In this document: positions 42,293 to 52,784 of the stretch, one piece after another
Numbering within the stretch: position 1 is the stretch's first letter
Layout of the letters: each line of letters opens with the position of its first letter
NCBI GenBank assembly: GCA_022410635.1
Contig: JAJVDF010000411.1
Location: forward strand, 913,395-977,394
Length of the DNA stretch: 64,000 bases
Direction: 5' to 3'
Source: Tretioscincus oriximinensis
Taxonomy: Eukaryota > Chordata > Lepidosauria > Squamata > Gymnophthalmidae
Made by a program: the position numbers and the translations under genes
The notes under the pieces: generated by a model
Database searches by the model: none
The model's input: the letters and a program-made list of their open reading frames with translations, nothing else
What the model was told of the DNA's origin: nothing

Positions 42293-42934
42293 GTGGGTTA
42301 CAAATTCAGATCTAAGTTAAAAACAAAACTATGTTCTTGTTCGTTTACTCCCACAGAATTTCTATTTTCTATTTTATGGTTACCAGTTATACTTCTGCCT
42401 GTTTTTCTATGTCATTTTTTAACAATAACAAGTGCTTATTATAAAAACTTGAGTACCCAGCAGCTTCAGGAAGCTGGCAATAACAGCAGCAGTAGTTCAA
42501 GTGTGAAAAAAGTGAGAGCTATTATTATACTAGCTAGGAAGTATGACAAGCTAGACCTGCTAGGAAGTATGCCAAGCAACAGGCAGTCTCTTCTGCCTAG
42601 CCTGCATGGGGCTAGTCTGCCCTGTGGACTACAGCTCCCAAGCTGCAGCACAAGTAGCCCTGGGAGAGAGGAAGCCTCTTTAGCCAATCCGTATCTAGTT
42701 CTGCCCACAGGAAACTTTTTTTCTGTTTACAAGAAGATAGTGGTTGCACCTGTCAAAGTTATATTAAGAATGGATTGGGATTATATATTCATTCACATTG
42801 GGGAAGTTTTGAGTTTTCAACAGTTTGTCTACCCTAAAGGATATAAACACCTGAGGGAAGGGCTTTCCATAATAAGGAAACCATTGCTACCCAGAAGGCC
42901 TTGCTGTGAGACATCAAAAGATGTCACTGAGTGA
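42293..42934 (+). other. 213-codon open frame, not recognised, probably not a gene
   Basis: This is the longest open frame without N in the window. It starts with a hydrophobic segment (FSILWLPVILLPVFLCHFLT) and continues with a serine run and unrelated low-complexity sequence. No domain is recognised. DNA at 42372-42430 resembles 49837-49890, which indicates a transposon-derived base, and 'gactacagctcccaagctgc' inside it is a phrase common in amniote repeats. No promoter, splice or codon evidence supports it as a gene. Confidence 0.2.
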
Positions 42935-42978
42935 TTGTATCATATGCAGCAGAATCTCCCAAGTCATTCCAAGTATTT

Positions 42979-43177
42979 TACTATGACCAGATGATCCCAT
43001 TTGGGGTGGGTGGGTTGAAAACCTGTTTTTGGGGTGCCTCCCATTTTTTCTGAGGAAAAAAACCAAACTTTTTTTTAAAAAAATCTTTTTTTGAAATAAA
43101 ATTCCTCAGAAAAAACTGGGAGGCACCTCAAAACTGGGTTTTCAACCCCCCCTAAAAGGGATCATCTGGTCAACCTA
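42979..43177. mobile_element. Foldback MITE, family A, with 8-bp flanking repeat
   Basis: Left TACTATGACCAGATGATC and right mirror ending GGTCAACCTA. TCCAAGTA occurs at 42968-42975 and at 43178-43185; on the left three extra T separate it from the element. This supports an 8-bp, hAT-like target duplication, in agreement with the copy at 7785. The arms carry 'ttggggtgcctccc' and 'gggaggcacctcaa'. Confidence 0.85.
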
Positions 43178-43920
43178 TCCAAGTAAGGCAATTAAATATT
43201 AAGATCATTGCTACATCTTTGGGAAATCTTTTCATTTTGCTTCTCCTGAACTTTCCAGTATTCAGCTTTACTGGATGGCCCACAATGTTGTATGCGAATG
43301 AGAAACAGCTGACAGTTCACCTAGTTTTCAGGATTAACAAATTCAAAAAGCCTACTTAACTCTGAGCTAGACTCTTGTCCTATCTTTTATGATTTATATA
43401 CATTTTACAGCAAGCGTTGCACTTTGGAGAACATTTGAAGACAGGAGTTCTTGAAATATCTTTCACCACTCCTTGAACAATGAAAAATCTCTCTTTTGTT
43501 ATGACAGTTTTACAAGCACTGAAGTGCATTACAAATAGCTAGTTATGTGACTTTCCCAAACAATTAATTTATTACAGTACTGCAGAGCTGATCATATCTG
43601 CTTTCCTTGCATATTTTGGGGCCACCATTTTAATTACTTAAATTTCTTTTTGTGTTTCTAGGACTGGTTGCAGACAAAAGAGTCATATCGTTGATTGCTT
43701 TACAGTTATTCAAACTGCTGAGCATGTTGGCTCAATTACTCATGGTCTTTTTGAATTTTTACTTTAGGAGAATTATGAAACCTGTTGGGTCCAAATTAAT
43801 TATTTGATCATATCTCAAGTAAAAAGAATCCTAACAATGATCTTGTTACCTGTGAGACAAATTCCAAAATCTCTCTACCTCCACATACAAAATCTGATAC
43901 ATATGCATGATGTTTATTAG
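43178..43920. other. Non-coding stretch
   Basis: No gene and no repeat copy recognised. Confidence 0.35.
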
Positions 43921-43921
43921 A

Positions 43922-44015
43922 AGAAAGATGGTGCAATAAAATCTTGTTGGTTCTCCTTGATTTGCCAGCAGCTTTTGATATAATAGACCAATGTGATTCT
44001 GTTGGAATGGCTTTG
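43922..44015 (+). pseudogene. L2/CR1-clade reverse transcriptase fragment
   Basis: The frame at 43944 reads MLVLLDLPAAFDIIDQ, which matches the non-LTR reverse transcriptase motif 'LLDLSAAFDT(V/I)DH' that carries the first catalytic aspartate. The conserved histidine is replaced by Q and the frame decays within a few codons. It is a short isolated fragment; the rest of the LINE is missing. Confidence 0.65.
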
Positions 44016-44106
44016 TGGACTAGGGCTGGATGCACACAACGTGTTAAAATCTGCAATATGAGAAACCATTGCGGAACGAAGCCATCAGAGTGGACACCAC
44101 TCTTAA

Positions 44107-44336
44107 TGGACACCAAGGGTATAAATGGATACTAGGATGGATGTCTGGATGTTGCCTCGGGGATGGAGCAACAGGACTCCTGAGATACCATTTGCAGGGA
44201 GTCATGAACAGGAGCATATTTTGCTTTCCTCTGTTCAGACTGCCCAGGTGCATCTGGTAGGCCTCTGTGTGAGACAGAATGCTGGACTAGATGGGCTGTG
44301 GCTTGATCCAGTATGGCTCTTCTTATGTTCTTATGA
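44107..44336 (+). mobile_element. CR1 LINE 3' UTR fragment
   Basis: Starts 'atggacaccaagggtataaa', then 'tctggatgttgcctcgggga', 'gcccaggtgcatctggtagg', 'ggactagatgggctgtggct' and ends in TTCTTATGTTCTTATG. 5' truncated to ~230 bp. Confidence 0.9.
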
Positions 44337-44349
44337 GGTTCCTGTAAAT

Positions 44350-44465
44350 CCGCAAGACAACTAACCAGGAACTAAATATTGGGCATGCTCACCCAGCAAT
44401 TCTATATACAACTAACCAGGAAGTAAATACTGAGCATGCTCAATCAGCGATTCTGCATTGTCCTG
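44350..44465. repeat. Two tandem ~58-bp units with GGGCATGCTCA / GAGCATGCTCA core
   Basis: 'actaaccaggaactaaatat' plus 'gcatgctcacccagcaattc', then 'actaaccaggaagtaaatac' plus 'gagcatgctcaatcagcgat'. The same tandem pair occurs at 16487-16610. Both loci lie shortly downstream of a CR1 3' end. Confidence 0.65.
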
Positions 44466-44888
44466 TGCTGGTGTCTTTTCATGGTGTCCTGGCATAATCC
44501 CATTAAGGAGAGGTACACAGGAAGGCTTCTTGCCACCCTGGCTGCAGGTATGGCAATTTCGCAAAACATAAGCTAAAGAATATTCCGGGGCAACTACCTT
44601 TTTTTTCTGAGTTCATTACTGAAATTTTGTTAACCCATGGAGCAGAGTCATCTTCAAAGTATCATCGCGGTTCAACCTCGCTATGTGTCGGCAGCCTAAG
44701 ACTTTTGAGGCACTATTTCACAGTGGTTCTCATCTTAGCTCTGTAGCAGATGCCAGAAAATACCAATGGGGAACTTTTATTCAATGCTTTGGAACCTTGG
44801 ATTCCCCCAAAGCTTAGTTTTGTTTCCTAAGTTCTTTTACATGCATGTGAAGCCACTGGAGAACTGGTGTTGTTCTGGGACATATTTT

Positions 44889-44985
44889 TAATCCATCTTC
44901 AGTCCTGAAGGATTTGCCTAAAGCAGGGAAAAAACTTTCCGCCCTGATTTAGTCCAGTTTTTCAGGACTGAAGATGAATTCAAAG
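44889..44985. repeat. Hairpin/MITE with ~22-bp arms
   Basis: 'taatccatcttcagtcctga' on the left mirrors 'tcaggactgaagatgaattc' on the right, with a smaller inner pair 'agggaaa/tttccgccct'. It is preceded by 'gttctgggacat' and followed by 'gtatgtgtgggaacag', so the full element may extend outward to about 44870-45000. Confidence 0.65.
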
Positions 44986-45099
44986 TATGTGTGGGAACAG
45001 TACCCTTCCAGATTTTGGGAGTGAGATGCCATCACCCCCAACTTATTAATTACCCCAACTTGTGAATTAGAGGAAGCCATTCAGGTGCTTTGTTGCAGA

Positions 45100-45235
45100 A
45101 GAGATTAAATGTGGGCTAATAAATCGAAACTTGAGTTCAGACAAGATAATGTCACTGATGCTGGATGGAGTTATTTTGCCTCAGAAAGAACAGATATTTG
45201 ATCTGCAGGGCTCCTGAATTAATTGCCTGGTGGGA
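45100..45235 (+). pseudogene. Possible L2-type reverse transcriptase remnant
   Basis: 'aaacttgagttcagacaaga' followed by 'taatgtcactgatgctggat' resembles DNA encoding the 'KLNPDKTEVMLVG' motif of L2-like reverse transcriptases (aaactgaatccagacaag). Translation is degraded. It is supported by DNA resemblance only. Confidence 0.35.
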
Positions 45236-45527
45236 TATACAGTAGAGTGTTCAAATAATAAAACAAAACAAATAAAAAATCAGTTTTACCACAGAACTAG
45301 AATGCGTAGGTTCTGAGGTGGTGGCTAAAACATGATCTTTTTAAGCCCATGTAACTGCAGTTTCATTTACAAATGTGTAAGCACTCTTTTCACTAGGCTT
45401 GATATTCGAACAAAATCCCCTTATAATCTCAAATTTAGCACACTGGATAACAAACGTGGAGTCCCGTGGAGTTGGTATCATTGTCATGGTCATATACTGT
45501 ATAATCAACCACATAAAACATGACTTA

Positions 45528-46626
45528 GGCTGTGTTCACACAGCTATTTTATTCCTCAGTTGTAGCAACATGGGGGAGGTCGAGACACACATGTTAAGCG
45601 TGTTTCAGCAGTCCTTCCGCAATAAATGCCATTTATACTGGAATAAACTATTGCTGGGATAATCAGGCATCATTGCAGAGAACCTCTGAAATCTCGCAGC
45701 CAACCTCCGTCATCTTGTAGCCACCCCCTTTCCTCTCCTGTGTGAACATTATCAGTGCGAGAGACAGGAGGGGAGAGGTGACAGGAGGAAGCGCCGCCTC
45801 CTTGCTTCGGTGAGGAAATCTGCCCATCTTTTCCTAACCCCAGGCTGCCCTCTGCCTGCTTTGGGAGGCTGCTGCCTGGAGATCGGCTCTGCGAAGTGAC
45901 AAGCCGGACGTTGTCGCTGTCAAATGGTTCTGCTGAGGCGAGAAGGAGGAGGTGGACAGGTTGACAGGATGTCTGTCAATGTTCCCCTTCGTTTTGCAGA
46001 GCCGATCTCCAGGCAGCAGCCCCCAAAAGCAGGCGGAGGGCTGGCTGGAAGGAGGGCACAGCCGAAGCAACATTGCGGAGCCGGCTGTGTATCATGAGAA
46101 GCCTTTAAGCCTAGCCAGCCCTCTGCCTGCTGCTCGTCGTTTCGCCAAGCTGATCTCCAGGCAGCTGCCCCTGAAAGCAGGCAGAGGGCAGTCTGGGCTT
46201 AGGAAAAGGCTTCTCGTGACATGCAACTGGCTCTGCTGCATTTCTTCGGATGTGCCCTCCTTCCAGCCAGTCCTCTGCTTGCTTTTGAGGGCTGCTGCAT
46301 GGAGATCGGCTCGGCGAAACGAAGAGGAACATTAACAGATGTCCTGTCAACCTCCCCACCTCCTCCTCCTCATCTCAGCTGCACCATTTGATAGCACCAA
46401 TCTCCAGGCAGCAGCCCCCGAAAGCAGGTGGAGGGCTGGCTGGAAGGAGGGTACAACTGAAGCAACGCAGCGGAGCTGGCTGTGTATGACGAAAATTCAA
46501 GAATACGTGTGGACAGACACACCGTTGTATATTCTGGAAAATAGCTTCGTGGTGTGAAGGGACACGCCATTGCTATATTCTGGAATATAGCTTTATTCCA
46601 GTTTTTAGCTCGTTGTGAATGCAGCC
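45528..46626. mobile_element. 1.1-kb Harbinger-like element with five alternating internal units
   Basis: Inverted ends GGCTGTGTTCACACAGCT (left) and GGCTGCATTCACAACGAG (right, reverse complement), flanked by TTA on both sides (45525-45527 and 46627-46629), the 3-bp duplication of PIF/Harbinger elements. The interior is GC-richer. A ~50-60-bp unit with 'ctgcctgctttgggaggctg' and 'ctgcctggagatcggctc' occurs five times: plus at 45845, minus at 45995, minus at 46141 (with a partial plus piece at 46116), plus at 46251 and minus at 46398. Adjacent opposite units can pair into long hairpins. No transposase is present. Confidence 0.65.
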
Positions 46627-46629
46627 TTA

Positions 46630-47210
46630 GAAACAGCAGATGTTTTCATTCCCCAGTCTACCCTACAAACATTCTAGACTGCAAAGATGGATCAGACATA
46701 GACTGGAAAAATAGGAGCCGCACATCCTATTATGTCCCTAAGTTGTTCCTCAGACTCTTCTTTTGCTACATGTGAACAAACCTTAGTGGGATAATTAAAA
46801 ACCCTAGGGTCTAACATTATAAATCAAAGGTCAAAGACTCATTGCATAATCCTCCATCATATGCTAATGGACAGGACAAGTCTTCTTCTAATGTTTAAGG
46901 TCCTTTCTACACTATATGGACTATTCTGGCCCACATTATGGGATAGTTAAGTGATAGTGGCCTACCACTACTATCATGGTCCAACCTCAACTGCTGCCTT
47001 CAAAGAGCCTTTGAAAGCAGTGTAGATTGTGAAGGCCAGAAATGATCAAAAGTTTCCAACCTGATTGAACTGAAGTTACAAGCGAATTACAAGTGAAAGT
47101 TCTTGAACTTTATAGTTACTGGGAAGGATCTTCTTGGCACTATACTGTTTTTGATACCATTTTAGCACCCTATCCTGATTCACTGTTTGTACAGTGACAA
47201 GAAGGGTGCA
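46630..47210. other. Non-coding stretch with MITE-like fragments
   Basis: 'ttaaggtcctttctacacta' at 46897 resembles the terminus of family B/Harbinger-like MITEs and is followed by a 'gatagtggcctaccactact' hairpin. A matching right end is not clear. No gene recognised. Confidence 0.35.
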
Positions 47211-47211
47211 G

Positions 47212-47275
47212 GGCCTGCCATAATCTGACCATACTAGCATATGGACAGGTGACATTCTGGAATAAACTCAGGCCA
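47212..47275. mobile_element. Family B foldback MITE, right-half fragment
   Basis: 'cagggcctgccataatctga', 'ctagcatatggacaggtgac' and 'attctggaataaactcaggc' follow the centre and right arm of family B. Confidence 0.45.
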
Positions 47276-47690
47276 CATACCCATGACAGGGCTTGCCTCG
47301 CTACTTATTTATAAACACATTCACCATTCGCCCCCACATTACCTTAAGGCTTCAGCTGCTGTGACACATTCCTTAGCAATGTCACCACATGATGAGTCCC
47401 AAAAGGAGTTGCTGCGCTTGTCTGACTACAGTTCCCAAGCATTCTTTGTGAGCCAAGAGCCAATGAGCTGTTAGTCTCGCCCCAAAAATTTCATGAGATT
47501 TGCTATGTTTTCATTGCTGAGTGGGTCCCCATGTCACTTTTGTTTGGATTTTACAAAATACCTGCCTCTGTATTCCGTGACAACAGATCCTTTCAGCGAG
47601 TGAATTGCTATATATGCATGAGTCCATGGGCTGCTCTGACGATGATGTTGCATCCACTTTGCTTGAAATCGTGCATGGGGATGTGCCCTC
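47268..47690. mobile_element. Possible Harbinger-like element
   Basis: The left 'ggccacatacccatgacagg' and the reverse complement of the right, 'gggcacatccccatgcacg', form imperfect inverted ends. The interior contains 'gactacagttcccaagcatt' and the segment shared with the first 105 bases of the window. Boundaries are uncertain. Confidence 0.4.
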
Positions 47691-47935
47691 AGTGTAGAAA
47701 AAGCCTAAAAAACGAAAAACAGACAAAAAACCCCTGTCCATGGCACAGGTGTATAGACATATGGACAGAGATCCACAGGTAGGAAGCAACTACTTGTGCT
47801 TCCAAAAGGATTGATTCCATATTACTAGACTCTTAAACGTTTTAATTCTTATTTTTTAACATTTTGAATGAACACAAGGAGGGACTATGGGGTTGGTCTG
47901 ATCTTCTGTTTGTCTATTTAATGGAACATATGCAC

Positions 47936-48126
47936 TAATGGCTCAGTTGCTAAGGAGACATCTCTCATCTTGGAGATAGGGTTTCAAAGCCTTGTATTGG
48001 ACATGGGTAGAAGCGATAACCTTCTACTAGCCTGTAGCTCTAGCCAACCTAGCTATTCAAAAACAAGACTTGCAAGAAATTGCAGCTGACTACAACTAGA
48101 TAAATGGGAAACACTACAGCCTGGTT
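47936..48126 (+). mobile_element. tRNA-derived SINE (family 2), 3' truncated
   Basis: 'atggctcagttgctaaggag', 'gagatagggtttcaaagcct', 'gtagctctagccaacctagc', 'cttgcaagaaattgcagctg', 'cactacagcctggttt'. The 3' region seen at 14030-14090 is missing. Confidence 0.8.
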
Positions 48127-48171
48127 TGTCGCCTTCTTTTTCTTATATGTGTTCAGGATTCACCAGAATGC

Positions 48172-48870
48172 TAAGAACATAAGAACATAAGAAGAGCCAT
48201 ACTGGATCCAGCCAGAGCATATTGTCTCATACAGCATATTGTCTCATACAGAGGCCCACCAGATATACCTGGGCAGTCTGAACAGAGGAAAACAAAATAT
48301 GGTCCTGTTCGTGACTCCCTGCAAATGGTATTTCAGGAGTCCTGCCTGTTCCTCCATCCCAGAGGCAGCATCCAGACATCCATCCTGGTATCCATTTATA
48401 CCCTTGGTGTTCATGAACATGTCTAGTCGTGTCTTGAAGCTATCCAAGCTGTTAGCTACCATCACCTATTCAGGAAGAAAATTCCACAGGCCGATGACCC
48501 TCTGGGTGAAAAAAAACCTTTCCTTTGTCTGTTCTCACTTTTCTATCCATCAGTTTCAAGGAGTGCCCTTTGGTCCTAGTCTTGTGTGATAGAGAAAACA
48601 TTTTTTCTCTATTCACCTTGTCCATCCCATGCATGACTTTGTACACTTCAATTAGATCACGTCTCAAATGTTGCCTTTCGAGGCTGAAGAGGCCCAGATG
48701 TTGCAGCCTGACTTCATAAGGGAGGTGCTCCAGACCCTTGATCATTTTTGTTGCCCTTTTCTGCACCTTCTCTAGTTCCACAATATCCCTCTTGAGATGT
48801 GGTGACCAGAAATGAACACAGTATTCCAAATGTGGCCTCACCACAGATTTATAAAGAGGCAAAACAATAT
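48172..48870 (-). mobile_element. CR1 LINE: ORF2 C-terminus and complete 3' UTR
   Basis: This is the longest CR1 copy here. From about 48868 the minus strand reads LPLYKSVVRPHLEYCVHFWS, HLKRDIVELEKVQKRATKMI, LEHLPYEVRLQHLGLFSLER and VYKVMHGMDKVNREKMFSLS before the family's downstream sequence frays. The 3' UTR is complete to the 'aagaacataagaacataag' end. The 5' break coincides closely with that of the copy at 36620-37186. Confidence 0.9.
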
Positions 48871-49830
48871 TTGCTAATATACATCTGCTAATATTTGATA
48901 ATATACATTTGCTAATATACAGTGATGAGGTTTTTGTTTGATCTGAATGGAGGTTGAGGAGACTGGTCTGAAGCATGGACGATGAGGCCAAGCCCAAGTT
49001 TCATTAGCACATAGTTTAAAAAACTAAAAAGAGAGGAGCTAGAGTTGGCCCCCTCCAAATCCTTTAGAGATTTTTAGTTTTGAAATGACATTCTTTTTGT
49101 GACGCCCTTGTTCAACAGTAGGAGGAAAAAGTAGGGGGAAAAGGACAACATTCTAATAGCAATGTGTCCCAGTTCCCATCTTGTATTCATGTTCTGTTGG
49201 TTGTCAAGTAATGGAATGTTGTTAAGCAAAGCAAACTGTTCAGGAACCAAATTTTTGAAAGTATAAAACTCTACCAGGCATTTGCATCTGAATAGAACTC
49301 ATGTTTTTTTTTCAGATGAGAAACTGAGCATGCCATGTGGCTTTATCTCAACAAACACAATTAACTAGCACAGCCTGAAGGAGAACTATCAATGAGCCTT
49401 CTTGGTAATGAGATCTCTATCGCTCCAGCAAACATATCTAGATTTTAATAAAATCAGTGTAAGCATGCAGATAATCCACCAATTGTTATACTAGAGCTGG
49501 ACAGAAATTATATCTGGATTTTATCTTTCAGATTTAAGTGGGAAAAGAGGAAATTCTGCATAGAAAGTAGATGTGGCTATGACGAACCCAAAATGCAAAA
49601 TTTTTTAATTTTAAAAAGTGCTTCTTAAGATGATCAGGTTTTTTTTCTTCATGAGCTTGAAATGAGCAAAGAGATTTCTGATTCACTTTCTAAGAGATAT
49701 GTATATACTTTCTGGAATGCATGCAGTCAAATTATTTGAAGCATATTTGGGCAAAACTGACTCAGAAAAACAACGTCCATTAGACAGGGTTGCAGATATA
49801 AACAACATCAGTCTGTCAGCTTTCTGTTTC
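48871..49830. other. Non-coding stretch with one possible conserved patch
   Basis: A 'ctaatatacat.tgctaatat' tandem at 48874-48920 adjoins the CR1 break. 49310-49490 is repeat-free with 'acacaattaactagcaca', 'cttggtaatgagatctc' and 'ccaccaattgttat', which could be a conserved element by composition. No gene recognised. Confidence 0.35.
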
Positions 49831-49836
49831 CTTTTT

Positions 49837-50110
49837 TATGGTTTTAAGTTGTATTTCTGGCTGTTTTTCTATGCTGTTTTTTCACGGAGCTGTCAGTACC
49901 AGTGGCAGTAGCCCAAATGGGAAAAAATTGAAACAGACCAGTATTGAGAGTTTTCTGGTGGGAAATCTCCTGCTTTTTGGAGTTCTCTTCATGCACGAAG
50001 CTACTTCCAGGGCAGGGTCTGAAGTGACGTCACTCTGGGTGCCATTTCCAGAAGCAGAGACCGAAAGTAAACAATTTGTGATGTCACTTTCAGCCCCAGC
50101 TCCAGTAACC
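49837..50110. repeat. Dispersed repeat with GAAGTGACGTCAC motif
   Basis: The start resembles 42372-42430 ('tttttctatg.t.ttttt'). Further on, 'gtctgaagtgacgtcactct' and 'ttgtgatgtcactttcagcc' are inverted copies of the motif in 41930-41975. It is probably an uncharacterised MITE. Confidence 0.45.
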
Positions 50111-50309
50111 AGAAAAGTTCCAGAAAAAATCCTGAAATGAGTGTTCCTTGTTCTCATGCCTTGTCTGGTCAGGATTATCTTACAAAACAAGGATTCCCAC
50201 CTGACTCTCAGCTTGAGTGTGAATGCCCCCAACTTAGCAAGAAAAGATCATAGTGCATTTCTCCTGATAAATCCATTTTCCGAACAGGCAGGGCCTGTAG
50301 CCCAACAAG

Positions 50310-50496
50310 TAGGCTGACCAGGTGATCCCTTTTGTGTGTGTGTGTGTGTGGTTGAAAACCCATTTTTGGGGTGCCTCTCATGTTTTTTGAGGAAAACAAA
50401 AAAAAATTGAAAAAAAATTCCTCAGAAAAAACTGGAAGACACTGCAAAACCAGGTTTTCAAAAAACCCCGCCCAAAAGGTGTCATCTGGTCAGCCA
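50310..50496. mobile_element. Foldback MITE, family A
   Basis: TAGGCTGACCAGGTGATC at the left, mirror ending GGTCAGCCA at the right. A (TG)n expansion at 50334-50349 lies in the left arm and 'aaaaaaccccgccc' in the right. Arms and centre are otherwise as in sister copies. Confidence 0.8.
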
Positions 50497-50547
50497 TCAA
50501 TGGGTGGGGCAGGGTTTGGGTGGGGCATGGGTGGAGTCTGAATGGGG

Positions 50548-50770
50548 TCTTATTTATTTATTATTCATTTATTTATTTACTCTTTTATACCGCCCTGTAC
50601 CCAAAGGTCTCAGGGCGATTAACAATAAAAGTACAGCCTATTAAATACAACCCCATCTAAAAATTGGGGTAGGGACAGCAGTTTTCCCAGCCAAAGGCCA
50701 GGCCAAAGAGGTGCGTCTTGAAGCATTTTCTGAACACACAGAGAGCTGGTGATTGACCAAAAGGTGCATG
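50548..50770 (-). mobile_element. L2/CR1-type retroelement 3' end
   Basis: TTATTTATTTA tail, 'taccgccctgtacccaaagg', 'gtctcagggcgattaacaat', 'aaaattggggtagggacag', and 'ccaaagaggtgcgtcttg', the same landmarks as 1621-1870 in the same order. Confidence 0.7.
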
Positions 50771-52555
50771 GGTGGAATGGGCGGAGTCAGGGCAGGGTCA
50801 GAAATTTTGCTTGTATGAGAATTTTGTATGAGTTCTGTGCTCTTCGCTTGGTTGTCACCTACCTCTCTTGCTTGCTTCTCTTGTTGACAGCCTCATGCCA
50901 GGTCTCTCCGTGCTGAATATCACAACTTCTGTGGAAGAGCATCCCTGTTCTAAATGATGCTTCTGCATCTCCTTTTCGGAGACGGGAGAAATAATTTCGA
51001 GCAGTCAGGGTGGAAAATTTCACACTGCAGATGAATCCCATTTGCCGTGTAGGTGCCTAATGCAGCTATGTATGAAGATGTGGCAGCAAGATGCCTTTTT
51101 AAAGATGTCCCTGGCAATACGTGCAAATGTGCCCCCAACTGTGTAAAATATTTTCCCACGTAGTACTTTCCTTTCTGTGCATAACAACACAGAGAATCAA
51201 TGTTGTATATATGAATATTGTGCACAAATTGGTCAAATCAGACTTTCACATCCCTTTCACTGCAATACAGTCATCCTTATACTGCAATACAGTCATCACT
51301 ATACAGTACAAAAATTGTGCTATGCAAGTAATTGCTGCATACATAAAACCAGGGCTTAAGTGAATTGAAAAGGTCCAGTCTATTCATATAAATTAATAGT
51401 GCCAGAAAAGCCAGATTGCAATATTTTAAGCTTCCGGGATCACATCGAACAATGAAAGGACATTTTACCAACAGCATAAAAGCAAAAAACCATGTTACAC
51501 AACAAATGTTGTGCTTTCCACCTACCATGCAAGAGCAAAAACACTGCATAAACTGTTACATAAAGGATTATTGTATTTTTCTAAATGAACACAAGTGGCC
51601 GTATATTTCACAGTCCCATTAGGGGGGCATCCTAACACGAATTAGGTGTGTTTATTAGCCACTGTTACTACGGTGAAATAAAATATACTATTACTGTTTG
51701 CAACCCCCAGATAATATTAGCTGAAGATGTGTACACTGAAACTGATACATTCCTTGAATCAGATTAAGATTCTATTTAAGTGCCTATAAATTCTCACATG
51801 AATCATCCATGAAAAGATATACACAGAGATCATTTCTAAGTTAAACACAATGCTTGTGTTTTGACCTAGATAGAGTTCTGGGGCCCTTGCATAAAGTTCA
51901 GCTGTAAACTGGGCCACTTCCATTTTGAATTTGTAGGTATGGGAAACAGGACCTATGGCCTCTGACAAACACAACTATGCATATTTTATTGTTTTGCTAT
52001 ACAGAGTTTCTTTTCCAATTGAAGGCTTGAGGTTCCCATGTGTTCAAGGGTGGGGAAAAGGAAGGGTAGAAGAAAGAAGAAGAAAAATGATCGATGCTCC
52101 TCTTAAGACACTGTGCAGTAAAGGCACCTGGCTTGAGTAACTGTATTTATTTATTTATTTTTGCAAAATGCTCTTATCCCTTTGCTTAACAAAAGTGCAA
52201 AGCCCACCCCCCCCTGACTTCTTGTCATGACCTTTGCTTTCTGAAATGAATTAAGAGTTTATGTGCAGGAATGCAGGGAGCAGGAAGAAAGGAAATAGCT
52301 TGGGAAATGCCTTTCCTTTACGGTGTCACCATCCTACCTACTGTAATGTCACCAAGGACAGAGCCTGTAAGGGAGCATCCACACTACTGCGCTATTTCTG
52401 TATAATATGCTTAAATGAGTGTACCTGAAGAAACTGGCTCTCTTCTCCATGAGAAATTCCCTCTCTTCCTAAACGAGTTCACCTATATTTCTAACGAAAT
52501 TCTGCCATTAATTCCTTGCAGTCAGCTGATCTCCACGTCAATGTTTCAACAGATA
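50771..52555. other. Long non-coding stretch
   Basis: No gene recognised. A 25-bp near-perfect tandem ('ctgcaatacagtcatc' twice) lies at 51262-51299. A (TTTA) run of four units lies at 52145-52160. Small frames on both strands are unrecognised. Confidence 0.4.
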
Positions 52556-52557
52556 TC

Positions 52558-52755
52558 GAATGTTGAGGCCCAAGCATCAGCAGTGGAGAGGGTTGAGTGC
52601 CCTCTATTGGCCTCAGCTTCAGCCAACCTAGCTGTTAGAAAACAAATACACTTGTGAGTAGATTAATAGGTACCACCACAATGCGATGGAGAAGGTAGAA
52701 TAGATGTAAGCTTTTGGCTGAAAAATAACCTTGTAAGCATCTTTGGGCAAAAAAC
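52558..52755 (+). mobile_element. tRNA-derived SINE (family 2), 5' truncated
   Basis: 'gagtgccctctattggcctc', 'agcttcagccaacctagctg', 'agattaataggtaccaccac' and 'aaataaccttgtaagcatc' match the copy at 14353 (same subfamily). The head is degraded and the 3' tail continues into the microsatellite at 52785. Confidence 0.75.
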
Positions 52756-52784
52756 AGCTTGTGAGTTATACTCACAAGTATAAG

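Noticed and set aside
45830..46490. CpG island promoter
   Set aside because: The elevated GC comes from the repeated internal units of the Harbinger-like element, not from a gene start.
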